This document shows positions 36,875 to 46,010 of a stretch of DNA of 64,000 nt, one piece after another. Position 1 is the stretch's first letter; each line of letters starts with the position of its first letter. Made by a program: the position numbers and the translations under genes. This stretch comes from Neobacillus cucumis (GTDB taxonomy: Bacteria; Bacillota; Bacilli; Bacillales_B; DSM-18226): assembly GCF_023715505.1 (NCBI RefSeq), contig NZ_JAMBOH010000003.1, forward strand, positions 375,805 to 439,804, read 5' to 3'. The notes under the pieces were generated by a model that ran no database searches, had not been told where the DNA came from, and saw only the letters and a program-made list of their open reading frames with translations.

Positions 36875-37600
36875 CAGTTCCTTTGTATAGGTTCTGCTGA
36901 CTGGAACCTTATCGCCGGATTTCGTAATTAAATTGTAGGTAGAATTAAACCATGGTTCAATCTCTATAATGGCATCAATATTTACTAAAAAAGCACGATG
37001 AACGCGAATAATAGACGTATTATGTAATTTTCGTTCAAATGTTACCAATGGTTCATTAACCCACCATTTTTGCTTTTCTGTAGCAACAACGGTTTTTCCG
37101 TCCTGCGTGCCAATATAGACAATGTCATTTATATGAAGTAAAACGATTTTTTCATCAATTGAAATGGCTAGTTTTTCCAATCGCTCATTTTGAAACGAAT
37201 GCGGCTTAGATAAAAGTGGTATATTCTGTTCACTACTGCCCGCTAGCTTATAGAGCTTATCAATCGTTTTCTGGATTCTTTTTTCATCGATGGGTTTTAA
37301 TAGATAATCAACGGCATTGAGTTCAAAAGCTTTAAGCGCATATTCATCAAATGCCGTAGCAAACACGATCAAAGGCGGATAGTCTAACTGATTTAATTTA
37401 CTGGCTATTTCAATACCACTTTCATCTGCAAGCTGGATATCTAAAAAGATGACATCAATATCTAAGTTTTTCAATTTCTCGAGTGCTGCTTCGACACAAT
37501 CAGCTTCTCCTGATACTTCAACCTGCTTACTGCGTTTGAGCAAATAAGAAAGCTCGTCTCTCGCAAGCGGTTCATCATCCACGATAAAGGCTTTTAACAC
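36854..37600 (-). CDS. LytTR-family response regulator
   Basis: About 248 residues. The receiver domain has IVDDEP, phospho-Asp in DVIFLDIQLADESGIE (near 54-56) and YLLKPIDEKR. The C-terminal LytTR DNA-binding domain includes DIVYIGTQDGKTVV, FERKLHNTSIIRVHRAFLVN and VPVSRTYTKELKQLL. The GTG at 37600 (MLKAFIVDDEP) is preferred because GGGGTGA is spaced well; a GTG nine bases earlier is the alternative. It overlaps the kinase stop by about 26 bases. It likely activates cstA immediately downstream. Confidence 0.92.
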   Translation of the reverse strand: MLKAFIVDDEPLARDELSYLLKRSKQVEVSGEADCVEAALEKLKNLDIDVIFLDIQLADESGIEIASKLNQLDYPPLIVFATAFDEYALKAFELNAVDYLLKPIDEKRIQKTIDKLYKLAGSSEQNIPLLSKPHSFQNERLEKLAISIDEKIVLLHINDIVYIGTQDGKTVVATEKQKWWVNEPLVTFERKLHNTSIIRVHRAFLVNIDAIIEIEPWFNSTYNLITKSGDKVPVSRTYTKELKQLLGI

Positions 37601-39353
37601 TTTGTTCACCCCATCTTTGCCCTGTTAATGGCAAATTAATCACAACCTTCGTTCCCTTATCTAGTATACTATCAATCTGTAACGATGCATCCGGCCCATA
37701 AATTTCTTCAATCCTCTTCTTAATATTCCATAAGGCGGTACCTGTTCCATCGGCTGAATCGACTGTTTCATTTCCTAGTACTGCAAGTTTCTCCTCTGTT
37801 ATCCCTTTTCCATCATCCTCTGTAACAAGAACCATTCTCCCCTCAGCTTGAAAGGCCCGTACTCGAACAGTTCCCGTTTTGTTTTTTGAAAAGGCATAGC
37901 GAATCGCATTTTCCACCAGAGGCTGCAAAGTAAATGGTGGTATTAAGACCGCTTCTAATGATGGATCAATTTCTAATTGCACACTATAGCGGTCTGGGAA
38001 TCTTGCCTGTTCAATCGACAAATAGGCCTCGACATGCTCAAGCTCTTTTTCAAGCGGAATCAACATTTGACGAGCACCTTGGAGATTACTGCGAAAAAAA
38101 ACACTTAACTGAATTAATAGCTTTCTTGCTTGGTCTGCATCTGTTCGGACAAGGCTTGAAATGGTATTAATCGCATTAAACAAAAAATGAGGGTGCACTT
38201 GGGCCTGTAGTGCTTTTATTTCAGCATCTTTTAATAAGCGCCTCTGCCGTTCTAATTCAGCCATTTCCAGCTGACCAGAGAATAATTTCCCTAAACCTTC
38301 TGCCAGCTCCTGTTCAACACGATCTAATTTGCTTGAATTTGTAAAATAAAGCTTCAAGGTTCCCACCGTTTTATCATCTACCGTAAGAGGTAACACAATG
38401 GCCGCTACTAATGGGCAATTCGGATTAAAACAATGAATTTCTTTGGCTGATTTTGCAATAATGATCCTGCCTTGATCCAATACCTTCTTGGTTAATTCGG
38501 TGGCCAAGGTTTCGGACGGAAGATGGTGATCGGATGCAGCTCCAACATGAGCTAATACTTGCTGTTGATTTGTGATGGCGATGGCATCTGCCCCCGTCCA
38601 TTTCAAAATAATCTCCGCCGCTTTTGTACAAGAATCCTTATTCAAGCCCTGGCGAAAAAAAGGCAGTGTTTGATTGGCAATATATAAAGCTTTATGGGTC
38701 TGTAATGCCCGTGTTCGTTCCTGTTCATGAAAAATATCCTGAATAATAAGTAAAAATAAAAGTGTCCCAAAACCATTAATTGCAATCATCGGAAAGGCAA
38801 TCAGTTTTACAAGATTAAGGGCTTCATCAAAGGGCTTTGCTAATAAAAGAATAATTCCCATCTGGAGACATTCCATCAAAATCCCCATGATAACGGCTTT
38901 CGAGGTAGAGCCTCTTTCCCCTATTTTAAAACGCTTACTTAAAAATCCAGTGACAACTCCTGCAGAAATGGTCGAGACAGCACAGGCAACCGCCGTGAAT
39001 CCTCCAAGAGATAATCGGTGCAATCCAGCAATTAAGCCTACTCCGATACCAATCATCGGCCCGCCCAGCAGACCGCCAATGACCACACCCATGATCCTTG
39101 TGTTCGCAATAGCACCGGCAGTATCAACGTTTGTCAGCCAATCTTGTGACGTAACCATCCCATGACCTATTTCTACACCGGTATAATTGCTGATGATCCC
39201 GAAGGCACCAAATATAGCCATTATGGTTACTTTTGCTGCTATCCCCCGCTCATTATGGATTACCTGCCGAAACGATTTCATTCTTGATAATATAAAAGCA
39301 ACAATAATTAAAATACCAACCCGCTCAAGCATAAGAGGAAATAAGGTAAGCAT
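37575..39353 (-). CDS. LytS-type sensor histidine kinase
   Basis: About 592 residues. Five to six membrane segments at the N terminus form a 5TMR-LYT sensor, followed by a GAF domain (about 220-355), the histidine box ALQAQVHPHFLFNAINTISS and an ATPase domain with NAIRYAF, DDGKGI and GTALWNIKKR. The ATG at 39353 (MLTLFPLM) follows GGGGGA; the upstream ATG at 39371 abuts its site too closely. With the LytTR regulator it forms a BtsSR/YpdAB-like system. The signal is likely extracellular pyruvate or a similar acid, by analogy only. Confidence 0.92.
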   Translation of the reverse strand: MLTLFPLMLERVGILIIVAFILSRMKSFRQVIHNERGIAAKVTIMAIFGAFGIISNYTGVEIGHGMVTSQDWLTNVDTAGAIANTRIMGVVIGGLLGGPMIGIGVGLIAGLHRLSLGGFTAVACAVSTISAGVVTGFLSKRFKIGERGSTSKAVIMGILMECLQMGIILLLAKPFDEALNLVKLIAFPMIAINGFGTLLFLLIIQDIFHEQERTRALQTHKALYIANQTLPFFRQGLNKDSCTKAAEIILKWTGADAIAITNQQQVLAHVGAASDHHLPSETLATELTKKVLDQGRIIIAKSAKEIHCFNPNCPLVAAIVLPLTVDDKTVGTLKLYFTNSSKLDRVEQELAEGLGKLFSGQLEMAELERQRRLLKDAEIKALQAQVHPHFLFNAINTISSLVRTDADQARKLLIQLSVFFRSNLQGARQMLIPLEKELEHVEAYLSIEQARFPDRYSVQLEIDPSLEAVLIPPFTLQPLVENAIRYAFSKNKTGTVRVRAFQAEGRMVLVTEDDGKGITEEKLAVLGNETVDSADGTGTALWNIKKRIEEIYGPDASLQIDSILDKGTKVVINLPLTGQRWGEQSVKSLYRG

Positions 39354-39447
39354 ATCGTCCCCCACTTTCATCCTCCTCTCAGGACTACAACTCTATAGAA
39401 TTACTATATCAAAAAATAAGATAGGAGAGCATTTATATGTTAAAAGA

Positions 39448-39475
39448 AAACCACAGTCATTTTCAGCTGTGGTTT
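39448..39475 (-). terminator. yttB terminator
   Basis: AAACCACAG and CTGTGGTTT form a 9-bp stem, followed on the minus strand by TTCTTTTA. Confidence 0.75.
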
Positions 39476-39482
39476 AATAAAC

Positions 39483-40667
39483 TTATATCGTTTTTGCGGT
39501 AATCTTCTTTTTAGGCAGCAAACCTCGGTCATAGACTAAGGTTGTGCCGATCGCGATAATAAATAACAAGATTAGTACTGTAAATAAAGTGGACATATTA
39601 TAGTGGTCGGCCAGTAATCCGCCAAGCACTGGACCAATCATCCTTCCTCCAGTGGCAGTACTGTTCACAATCCCTTGATAATAACCTTCCCGGCCTTTTG
39701 GCGCTAACGCGAAAGCAACCGTTGGAACCGCCGGCCATACGAACATCTCACCGATTGATAAAATAATCATTGCGGCCAAAAATCCTGAAAATGCACTGGC
39801 CTTAGCTGCTACAATAAACGAAATAATAAAGATCCCAATACCAATCAGAATTTGTAGTTTTAATGATGAGTTAAGTACTTTGAGGATCCCATTTAAAAAT
39901 GGCTGCCCCAGCACGATGATCGCACCGTTAATCGTCCATAATAAACTATATTGGGTAAGTGTTATATGAACTTCCTGTGTATAAGAAGCAATCGTTGTGA
40001 TCCATTGACTGTAGGAAACCCAGCAAAGCAAATAGCCTGAACACAGAATCATTAATGCTTGGAGATTCATTCTGCTAACTGCCTTTACATTTACATCCTT
40101 GGGTTCTTCATGTGCTGTGTCTGCAGAGATCCCTTTGTACCCTAAGACAGCAATCAATAAAAAGATGATATACATAATTGTATTGGCTAGAAAAATGAGT
40201 TGAAAGGAATAGTCAGCGACAATCCCACCCAGTGAAGCCCCAATGGCAACCCCCACATTTTGGGCCACATAGAGAGCATTGAAGGATTTACGTCCCCCCT
40301 CTTTCCATACGGAACCAGCCATCGCATACATGGCAGGAAAAATAATTCCTGTTCCAAAACCCAAGATGGTTAAGAAAACAACGTATTGGGGCCAGTTATG
40401 CCAGATGGATAAAGCTATTAGGGCTAATAAAGAGATTCCAATTCCTAGAATGATAGATTTATAGCCGCCCATTTTATCAAACAAATGACCGCCATACAGG
40501 TTACCGATCACATTTGATCCAGAATTAAGCATCAGAACAATACCGGCAACAGATAAAGATTTTCCCAAGTGATCGTGAATATAGATTGTATTTAGAGGCC
40601 ATAAAAAAGAAGAGCCAATTACATTCACTGCCATCCCAATAATTAACAGCCATAAGGCACGTGGCAT
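39483..40667 (-). CDS. yttB: YttB, major facilitator superfamily transporter
   Basis: 394 residues with 12 hydrophobic segments. The first cytoplasmic loop carries GGHLFDKMGGYKSI, the MFS motif A. The halves are separated by a loop around 180-205 (GISADTAHEEPKDVNVK). It matches YttB by similarity and by position between leuS and ytqA. The substrate is unknown; drug efflux is the usual annotation. The start follows AAAGGAGCG. Confidence 0.88.
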   Translation of the reverse strand: MPRALWLLIIGMAVNVIGSSFLWPLNTIYIHDHLGKSLSVAGIVLMLNSGSNVIGNLYGGHLFDKMGGYKSIILGIGISLLALIALSIWHNWPQYVVFLTILGFGTGIIFPAMYAMAGSVWKEGGRKSFNALYVAQNVGVAIGASLGGIVADYSFQLIFLANTIMYIIFLLIAVLGYKGISADTAHEEPKDVNVKAVSRMNLQALMILCSGYLLCWVSYSQWITTIASYTQEVHITLTQYSLLWTINGAIIVLGQPFLNGILKVLNSSLKLQILIGIGIFIISFIVAAKASAFSGFLAAMIILSIGEMFVWPAVPTVAFALAPKGREGYYQGIVNSTATGGRMIGPVLGGLLADHYNMSTLFTVLILLFIIAIGTTLVYDRGLLPKKKITAKTI

Positions 40668-40791
40668 GAAAAACGCTCCTTTACCATAAACATCAAAGAT
40701 ACATTGTATTCCATTAACAGGATGGGTGCAATCTTTTTCGTTTTACTCTTTTTTAAATTAAAAATTCTGCTTTTTCGAAAGATAAGAGCTT

Positions 40792-41710
40792 GAGTGGTTC
40801 ATAACCCCTGAGGGCTGATGGAATCTAGAGTTTCGACACTGTTCATAACCCCCGAAGGCGATCCGATTCCAGGGGTTCGACTGTTTTGAGCTCTTTATAA
40901 TCCTCGAAGGCAATTGGAATCTAGGGCTTCGACTGTTTTGAGTGGTTCATAACCCCCGAACGCAATTGGAATCTAGGGGTTCGACTGTTTTGAGCTCTTT
41001 ATAATCCTCGAAGGCAATTGGAATCCAGGGTTTCGACATTTTTGAGCGGTTCATAACCCCCGAAGACAATTGGATTCCAGGGTTGGGACAGTTTTGAGCT
41101 CTTTATAACCCTCGAAGGCAATTGGAATCTAGGGCTTCGACTGTTTTGAGCGGTTCATAACCCCCGAAGGCGATTCGATTCCAGCGCTTCGACTGTTTTG
41201 AGCGGTTCATAACCCCCGAAGGCGATTCGATTCCAGCGCTTCGACTGTTTTGAGCGGTTCATAACCCCCGAAGGCGATTCGATTCCAGCGCTTCGACTGT
41301 TTTGGGCTCTTCATAACCCCCGAAGGCGATTCGATTCCAGCGCTTCGACTGTTTTGGGCTCTTCATAACCCTCGAAGGCAATTGGAATCTAGGGCTTCGA
41401 CTGTTTTGAGCGGTTCATAACCCCCGAACGCGATTGGAATCTAAGGCTTCGACTGTTTTGAGCGGTTCATAACCCCCGAACGCGATTGGAATCTAAGGCT
41501 TCGACTGTTTTGAACTCTTTATAACCCTCGAAGGCAATTGGATTCTAGGGCTTCGACTGTTTTGAGCTCTTTATAACCCTCGAAGGCAATTGGATTCCAG
41601 GGCTTCGACTGTTTTGAGCGGTTCATAACCCCCGAAGGCAATTCGATGCCAGGGCTTCGACAGTTATGGGCTCTTCATAACCCCCGAAGGCTAACAAAAT
41701 CTGGACAGTT
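40792..41710. repeat. Tandem array of about 18 copies of a second 52-bp unit
   Basis: The ATAA of each unit falls at 40801, then at 40845 and every 52 bases to 41677 without one slip: sixteen complete 52-bp units, a short (44-bp) first unit and a truncated last one. Typical unit text is TTCATAACCCCCGAAGGC, then GATTCGATTCCAGCGCTTCG and ACTGTTTTGAG. Two variants, CGGTTCATAACCCCC and CTCTTTATAACCCTC, alternate regularly in the left part. Each unit contains inverted arms (CGAAG with CTTCG; AACCCC with GGGGTT in several). 52 is not divisible by three and no long frame crosses it. Adjacent units 41157-41312 are nearly identical, showing recent duplication. Confidence 0.98.
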
Positions 41711-41716
41711 AAATAC

Positions 41717-41750
41717 AAAAAGACCTCTCCACAAAGTGAGAGATCCTTTT
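41717..41750 (-). terminator. Terminator of the 59-residue ORF
   Basis: On the minus strand GATCTCTC and GAGAGGTC pair, followed by TTTTTG. It lies just past the stop of the small gene and next to the array end. Confidence 0.65.
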
Positions 41751-41756
41751 CATATC

Positions 41757-41936
41757 TTAGGAAGATTGTTCTGGTTCTTGATGCATTTTCGATTTAATAG
41801 GCTGGCCGCCAGTTTTCTCGTATTTCTTTTTTGCTTCTTTTATTAAGTCACGGTCCTGGCCAAGTTCAAGGTCTTGATTATTGATACCATTACGGGTTTT
41901 TTGTTCGGGATTATTCTTTTTAGAACGCTTCTTCAA
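41757..41936 (-). CDS. Small highly charged 59-residue protein
   Basis: Starts with TTG five bases after GAGGAGGAG. The product begins MKKRSKKNNPEQKTRNGINN, continues QDLELGQDRDLIKEAKKKY and ends MHQEPEQSS. It is hydrophilic and rich in Lys, Asn and Gln, resembling small acid-soluble or spore-associated Bacillus proteins, some of which databases label as GlgD by mistake (from memory). It lies immediately downstream of ytzC on the same strand and has its own terminator. Function unknown. Confidence 0.75.
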   Translation of the reverse strand: MKKRSKKNNPEQKTRNGINNQDLELGQDRDLIKEAKKKYEKTGGQPIKSKMHQEPEQSS

Positions 41937-41951
41937 GAAATTCTCCTCCTC

Positions 41952-42215
41952 TTAATGTGCTTCAATAATCATGGAATTCTGAAGCTGCTGTATTTGAAGT
42001 CTCATTCGATGAAGCTGTTCCCGCTGCTGCGCGTTAGCACTATGGGCCATCGTACAAATATCCTGATAAGTTTGCTCAAGCTGTTGCAGCGCATTCGTGT
42101 AACCATCGTCATTATACTGCTCTTGAAGGCTGCTTTCCTTGTATTGCTCCTGTGCAAAGCGGATTGTGTCCTCAACTTGCTGCATTAAATTATCCATTGA
42201 GTCGCGAGTAGCCAT
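41952..42215 (-). CDS. ytzC: YtzC family protein (DUF2524)
   Basis: 87 residues, entirely helical and predicted coiled coil: MATRDSMDNLMQQVEDTIRF, then EQYNDDGYTNALQQLEQ and the conserved QQREQLHRMRLQIQQLQNSM. It matches the YtzC/DUF2524 family in length and C-terminal signature. RBS GAGGGGGG precedes the ATG. It lies divergent from ytqA, as in B. subtilis. Function unknown. Confidence 0.88.
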   Translation of the reverse strand: MATRDSMDNLMQQVEDTIRFAQEQYKESSLQEQYNDDGYTNALQQLEQTYQDICTMAHSANAQQREQLHRMRLQIQQLQNSMIIEAH

Positions 42216-42405
42216 CTAAGAACCCCCCTCATGTTATGAAGCGCACGCTTCATTTCTTATTTTGTTCTCCATTTCTTTTCCTATAACTCAGGATTGGTGG
42301 ATAATTATTACCAAGAATGCTCGTGACAATTGCAATTGGATAAAGGGTTACTTCATGTTAAAATTGAAGTTATGCAATCTTTATCATACAAAGGAGGTTT
42401 TCTGA

Positions 42406-43371
42406 GTGCTTCAGACAAAACCTTTTCAATATGCAACAGACGATAAACGATACCACACTTGGAATTACCACCTACGGAACCATTTTGGTCATAAGGTGTT
42501 TAAAGTGGCGTTGGATGGCGGCTTTGACTGCCCGAACCGTGATGGTACAGTTGCACATGGCGGCTGTACGTTTTGCAGTGCTGCAGGTTCCGGGGATTTT
42601 GCCGGCAACCGTGTGGAAACATTAGAAACACAATTTAATGAAATTAAACAAAAAATGCATACTAAGTGGAAAGACGGCAAATATATGGCCTATTTTCAGG
42701 CGTTTACCAATACCCATGCACCTGTTGAAGTACTTCGGGAAAAATACGAGACTGTCCTGAAACAAGAGGGTGTCGTTGGTTTATCCATCGCTACCCGTCC
42801 GGATTGTCTCCCAGATGATGTAGTCGAATATTTAGCTGAATTGAACAAACGGACGTACCTATGGGTCGAGCTTGGGCTGCAGACGGTTCATGAGCGAACG
42901 GCCTTACTTATAAACCGTGCCCATGATTTTCAATGTTACATCGAGGGAGTTAACAAGTTACGAAAACATGGTATCCGGATTTGTTCTCATATTATTAATG
43001 GGCTGCCGCTGGAATCCTTTGACATGATGATGAAAACAGCTCAGGAAGTGGCAAAATTAGATGTACAAGGGATTAAAATTCACTTGCTGCATTTATTAAA
43101 AGGCACTCCAATGGTTAAACAATATGAAAAAGGAATGCTGGAGTTTTTATCACAAAACGACTATGTAAAATTAGTATGCGACCAATTGGAGATTTTACCG
43201 CCGGAAATGATTGTTCACCGGATAACAGGGGACGGCCCGATTGATTTAATGGTAGGCCCTATGTGGAGTGTTCATAAATGGGAAGTACTAAATTCGATTG
43301 ATGCTGAATTAAAGCGAAGGAACAGTTTCCAGGGTAAGTTTTATCAAAAGAATGCGGGGAATCTATTATGA
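42406..43371 (+). CDS. ytqA: YtqA radical SAM enzyme (tRNA wobble-uridine pathway)
   Basis: 321 residues starting with GTG after AAAGGAGG. The iron-sulfur binding cysteines are in DCPNRDGTVAHGGCTFCSAA (near 38-57), the YhcC/YtqA variant of the radical-SAM motif. It overlaps ytqB by four bases. From memory, recent work links YtqA (MnmL) and YtqB (MnmM) to completion of mnm5s2U at tRNA position 34 in Gram-positives; the tight coupling seen here agrees with that. Confidence 0.92.
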   Translation: MLQTKPFQYATDDKRYHTWNYHLRNHFGHKVFKVALDGGFDCPNRDGTVAHGGCTFCSAAGSGDFAGNRVETLETQFNEIKQKMHTKWKDGKYMAYFQAFTNTHAPVEVLREKYETVLKQEGVVGLSIATRPDCLPDDVVEYLAELNKRTYLWVELGLQTVHERTALLINRAHDFQCYIEGVNKLRKHGIRICSHIINGLPLESFDMMMKTAQEVAKLDVQGIKIHLLHLLKGTPMVKQYEKGMLEFLSQNDYVKLVCDQLEILPPEMIVHRITGDGPIDLMVGPMWSVHKWEVLNSIDAELKRRNSFQGKFYQKNAGNLL

Positions 43372-43940
43372 AAATGGAGCGCATTCTTCCTTTTGCCAAA
43401 AGTTTACTTAAAAAAGCCGTCAAACCTGGTGACATAGTGGTGGATGCCACCTTAGGGAATGGACATGATACCGTATTTTTAGGAGATCTGGTTGGAGAAC
43501 TTGGTAAAGTTTATGGGTTTGATGTCCAGCAAGAAGCGATTAACGCTACCAAAAAACGCCTAACTGAACATCATTTAACCGACAGAGTTACTATTTTCCA
43601 TGCAGGACACGAACAGGTTTCAGTAAAAATCCCCGTTGAGGAGCATGGAAAAATAACAGGAGCAATATTTAATCTAGGCTATTTGCCTGGCGGTGACAAG
43701 AATATTGTCACCCATTCTGAGACAACCCTATCTGCGATTGAGCAGTTATTGGAGATAATGGCACCAGAAGGAATTATCCTCCTTGTGATTTATCATGGGC
43801 ATGAAAAAGGCGCAGTTGAACGTGATGATATATTGCACTATTGTCAAAAGCTCGATCAAAAAAAAGCCCATGTTCTTCAGTATCAATTTATTAATCAACA
43901 AAACAACCCGCCATTTATTATTGCAATTGAAAAAAGATAA
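43368..43940 (+). CDS. ytqB: YtqB, class I SAM-dependent methyltransferase (MnmM)
   Basis: 190 residues. The SAM motif I is VVDATLGNGHDTVFLGDLVG (about 24-43), with VYGFDVQQEAI as motif II and IFNLGYLPGGDKNIVT as the catalytic NLGYLPGGDK signature of the family. Reported as the methyltransferase (MnmM) acting on nm5(s2)U34 of tRNA in Gram-positive bacteria. ATGA overlap with ytqA indicates one transcript. Confidence 0.93.
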   Translation: MKMERILPFAKSLLKKAVKPGDIVVDATLGNGHDTVFLGDLVGELGKVYGFDVQQEAINATKKRLTEHHLTDRVTIFHAGHEQVSVKIPVEEHGKITGAIFNLGYLPGGDKNIVTHSETTLSAIEQLLEIMAPEGIILLVIYHGHEKGAVERDDILHYCQKLDQKKAHVLQYQFINQQNNPPFIIAIEKR

Positions 43941-43964
43941 ACCAGGCTTTCAAATAGGCCTGGT

Positions 43965-45056
43965 TTATTTAATCAAGGATTTTGTTACAATTGTTGGTAT
44001 TGATTTTTGTAGGGAGCGATAAGCAAGTCCATTAAAATAAAAGAAATAACTAATCCAGCCGCCGGATTTTATAATTCCTCTTGCCAGTTTACGGACATTT
44101 TTCTGTTTACGAACCTTAGCATCTGATAAATAAATTCCTAACAAACCACGATTAATGAGTTGATGAAATTTTTTATGGGGCAGGTATTCTGTATGGCGGT
44201 CGGCTTCGTTAACGAAATGTTTTAATCGTTTAAAAAGCGTCTCTTCACTATTATAATAAGTGCAGAAATTCAAGTCACCGCCAATAATGTCTTCCTCTTG
44301 ATCAATAAAATAATCCAAAAGTATATGTAACCCCTGTATATAGGGAAAGTAACCCTTGCGAATGTTTCTTGCATCCTCAAATTGAAAATCTTCCCGCATT
44401 GCATACGATACTAAACAAAATATCCCTAATGTTGAACCGGAACAAGCGGAGAATTCATACCATTCCATTTCAGGCAGCTTGTCTTGATAATTGGTAAACC
44501 AATTTTTCAAGCGTGGTACCCGTTCCTCTTTAACAACATGCTTATTTACTTGCAAATCACAATAATATTGGCAAAGCTCTTGAAGATAATCTTTGATTAA
44601 ATCATAGTGATCTAGCTCCCTTAAGACGGAGCGGCAAGTCTCGGATAAATCATGTAGATATCCATCGTCATCCTGGTCCTCTCGAAGGCGATAATAATTT
44701 TTCTCTTCTGCCTGTAGTAAAAGCGCATCAGACATAGACTCATGGAGAGCTGTAAAATCGGCAGGATCAAGTGAGGTGCTCCGATCACAAAGATTATCCA
44801 GGTAATCACTAATCGTTTGATAAGCAACGATAAATTTTATTGCTTTTTGATAATCTTCCTTGGCTGTTAGAGCAAGAATGGCTCCTCCTTCACAGTGGAA
44901 GGTTTTATGTTCGATACTAGCAAGAGCCTGATTTCTTAATTCTTGATTAGGAATTTTTTCAGCCCGTTTTCTCCAATAAGCCAATTCTTGATGGACGGCA
45001 GGAATGATTTTGCGATAGACCCTAGACATAAGGGTGATTGGCATCATGGAAAACAT
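43965..45056 (-). CDS. ytpB: YtpB, tetraprenyl-beta-curcumene synthase
   Basis: 363 residues of the DUF2600 large terpene cyclase type. It makes tetraprenyl-beta-curcumene from heptaprenyl diphosphate, leading to sesquarterpenes. Visible are the acidic YLDNLCDRS and CEGG-type FHCEGGAILAL motifs and ILLDYFIDQEEDIIGGDLNF. The ATG at 45056 lies only three bases from AAAGG, so the ATG pair at 45047/45044 (MMPITLMSRVYR) is an alternative start. It follows ytpA on the same strand with eight bases between. Confidence 0.92.
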   Translation of the reverse strand: MFSMMPITLMSRVYRKIIPAVHQELAYWRKRAEKIPNQELRNQALASIEHKTFHCEGGAILALTAKEDYQKAIKFIVAYQTISDYLDNLCDRSTSLDPADFTALHESMSDALLLQAEEKNYYRLREDQDDDGYLHDLSETCRSVLRELDHYDLIKDYLQELCQYYCDLQVNKHVVKEERVPRLKNWFTNYQDKLPEMEWYEFSACSGSTLGIFCLVSYAMREDFQFEDARNIRKGYFPYIQGLHILLDYFIDQEEDIIGGDLNFCTYYNSEETLFKRLKHFVNEADRHTEYLPHKKFHQLINRGLLGIYLSDAKVRKQKNVRKLARGIIKSGGWISYFFYFNGLAYRSLQKSIPTIVTKSLIK

Positions 45057-45064
45057 CTACCTTT

Positions 45065-45868
45065 CTATACAATATACCCAATTGCTTTTAATTGACTATT
45101 AACAAAATCCTTCGCGTATTCAAATACTTCTTCCCGCTCCGGTTCATTAAAAATTTCATGGTAGCACTTAGGCCACTCCTTAAACCTTTTCTCTGATAAT
45201 GGAACATGATTAAACCATTCCTTTACCGTGGCTTTATTGACAATTTTATCGTCTCCGCCCTGCATGACGAGCATTGGAACATCCTGTGTATCTTCCAGAT
45301 TTTCGAATGCTTCTTTAATAGCACCCACAAGTTCACGATACCAGCGAATCGAGATCTTTGTCACGTAAAGTGTATCATTAGAATCCGCTTCGCGGACATC
45401 TTCGTTCCTTGTGGCCATTTGCACCGACAAGCCAGAATTCATTCGAAGGGATGGATACACTACATTTAATATATGTGATAACGCGTTCAAAAATTTAGAT
45501 GGAGCTTGAACCAGTCCCAGGCATGGCGAAGAAAGGATTACCCCGGCAACATTCAACTGTTCTTCCTGCAATAAACGAATGGAAATCAATCCACCCATGC
45601 TGTGGCCTAATAGAAACACGGGGAGGTTATACTGATAGGCGGCCTGCACCCAGTCCTTTACCTCCGTAATGTATTCATCAAAGGAATCGATATGGCCGCG
45701 GCGGGACCTTGTCGTCATCCCTTGCCCCGGAAGGTCGCCCATGATGACATGAAAACCGGTTAAACGCCACATTTCAATCAGCCATCCGTAACGGCCATGA
45801 TGTTCCATTGCACCATGAACCATAACAATTACCGCTTTTGCCTCCCCTTCAGCTTCCCATTTCCACAT
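45065..45868 (-). CDS. ytpA: YtpA, lysophospholipase (bacilysocin biosynthesis)
   Basis: About 267 residues of the alpha/beta-hydrolase monoglyceride-lipase type. The nucleophile elbow is LLGHSMGGL, with HGAMEHHGRYGWL (oxyanion region) and catalytic Asp and His in VMQGGDDKIV and CYHEIFNEPERE. In B. subtilis YtpA releases the lysophospholipid antibiotic bacilysocin. The ATG at 45868 (MWKWEAEGEAKA) follows AGGGGGA; an in-frame start 15 codons earlier has no site. Operon with ytpB. Confidence 0.92.
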   Translation of the reverse strand: MWKWEAEGEAKAVIVMVHGAMEHHGRYGWLIEMWRLTGFHVIMGDLPGQGMTTRSRRGHIDSFDEYITEVKDWVQAAYQYNLPVFLLGHSMGGLISIRLLQEEQLNVAGVILSSPCLGLVQAPSKFLNALSHILNVVYPSLRMNSGLSVQMATRNEDVREADSNDTLYVTKISIRWYRELVGAIKEAFENLEDTQDVPMLVMQGGDDKIVNKATVKEWFNHVPLSEKRFKEWPKCYHEIFNEPEREEVFEYAKDFVNSQLKAIGYIV

Positions 45869-46010
45869 AATTCGTCCCCCTAGAAAAAGATATGCTTTTT
45901 GGTTAAACCCCAATAAGTTTCGACTTATTGGTTATAACAGATTTATTTTTTGAAAACCCACTATACTATTCGCTAAAATATACTTATCATGTAAAAAGGA
46001 GCGATTCCAT

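Noticed and set aside
40792..41710. CRISPR array or repeat protein gene
   Set aside because: No unique spacers, no cas genes; 52 is not a multiple of three and no frame crosses the array.
41646..41846. 66-residue plus-strand ORF
   Set aside because: It begins in the tandem array and runs antisense through the 59-residue gene, with no translation signals.
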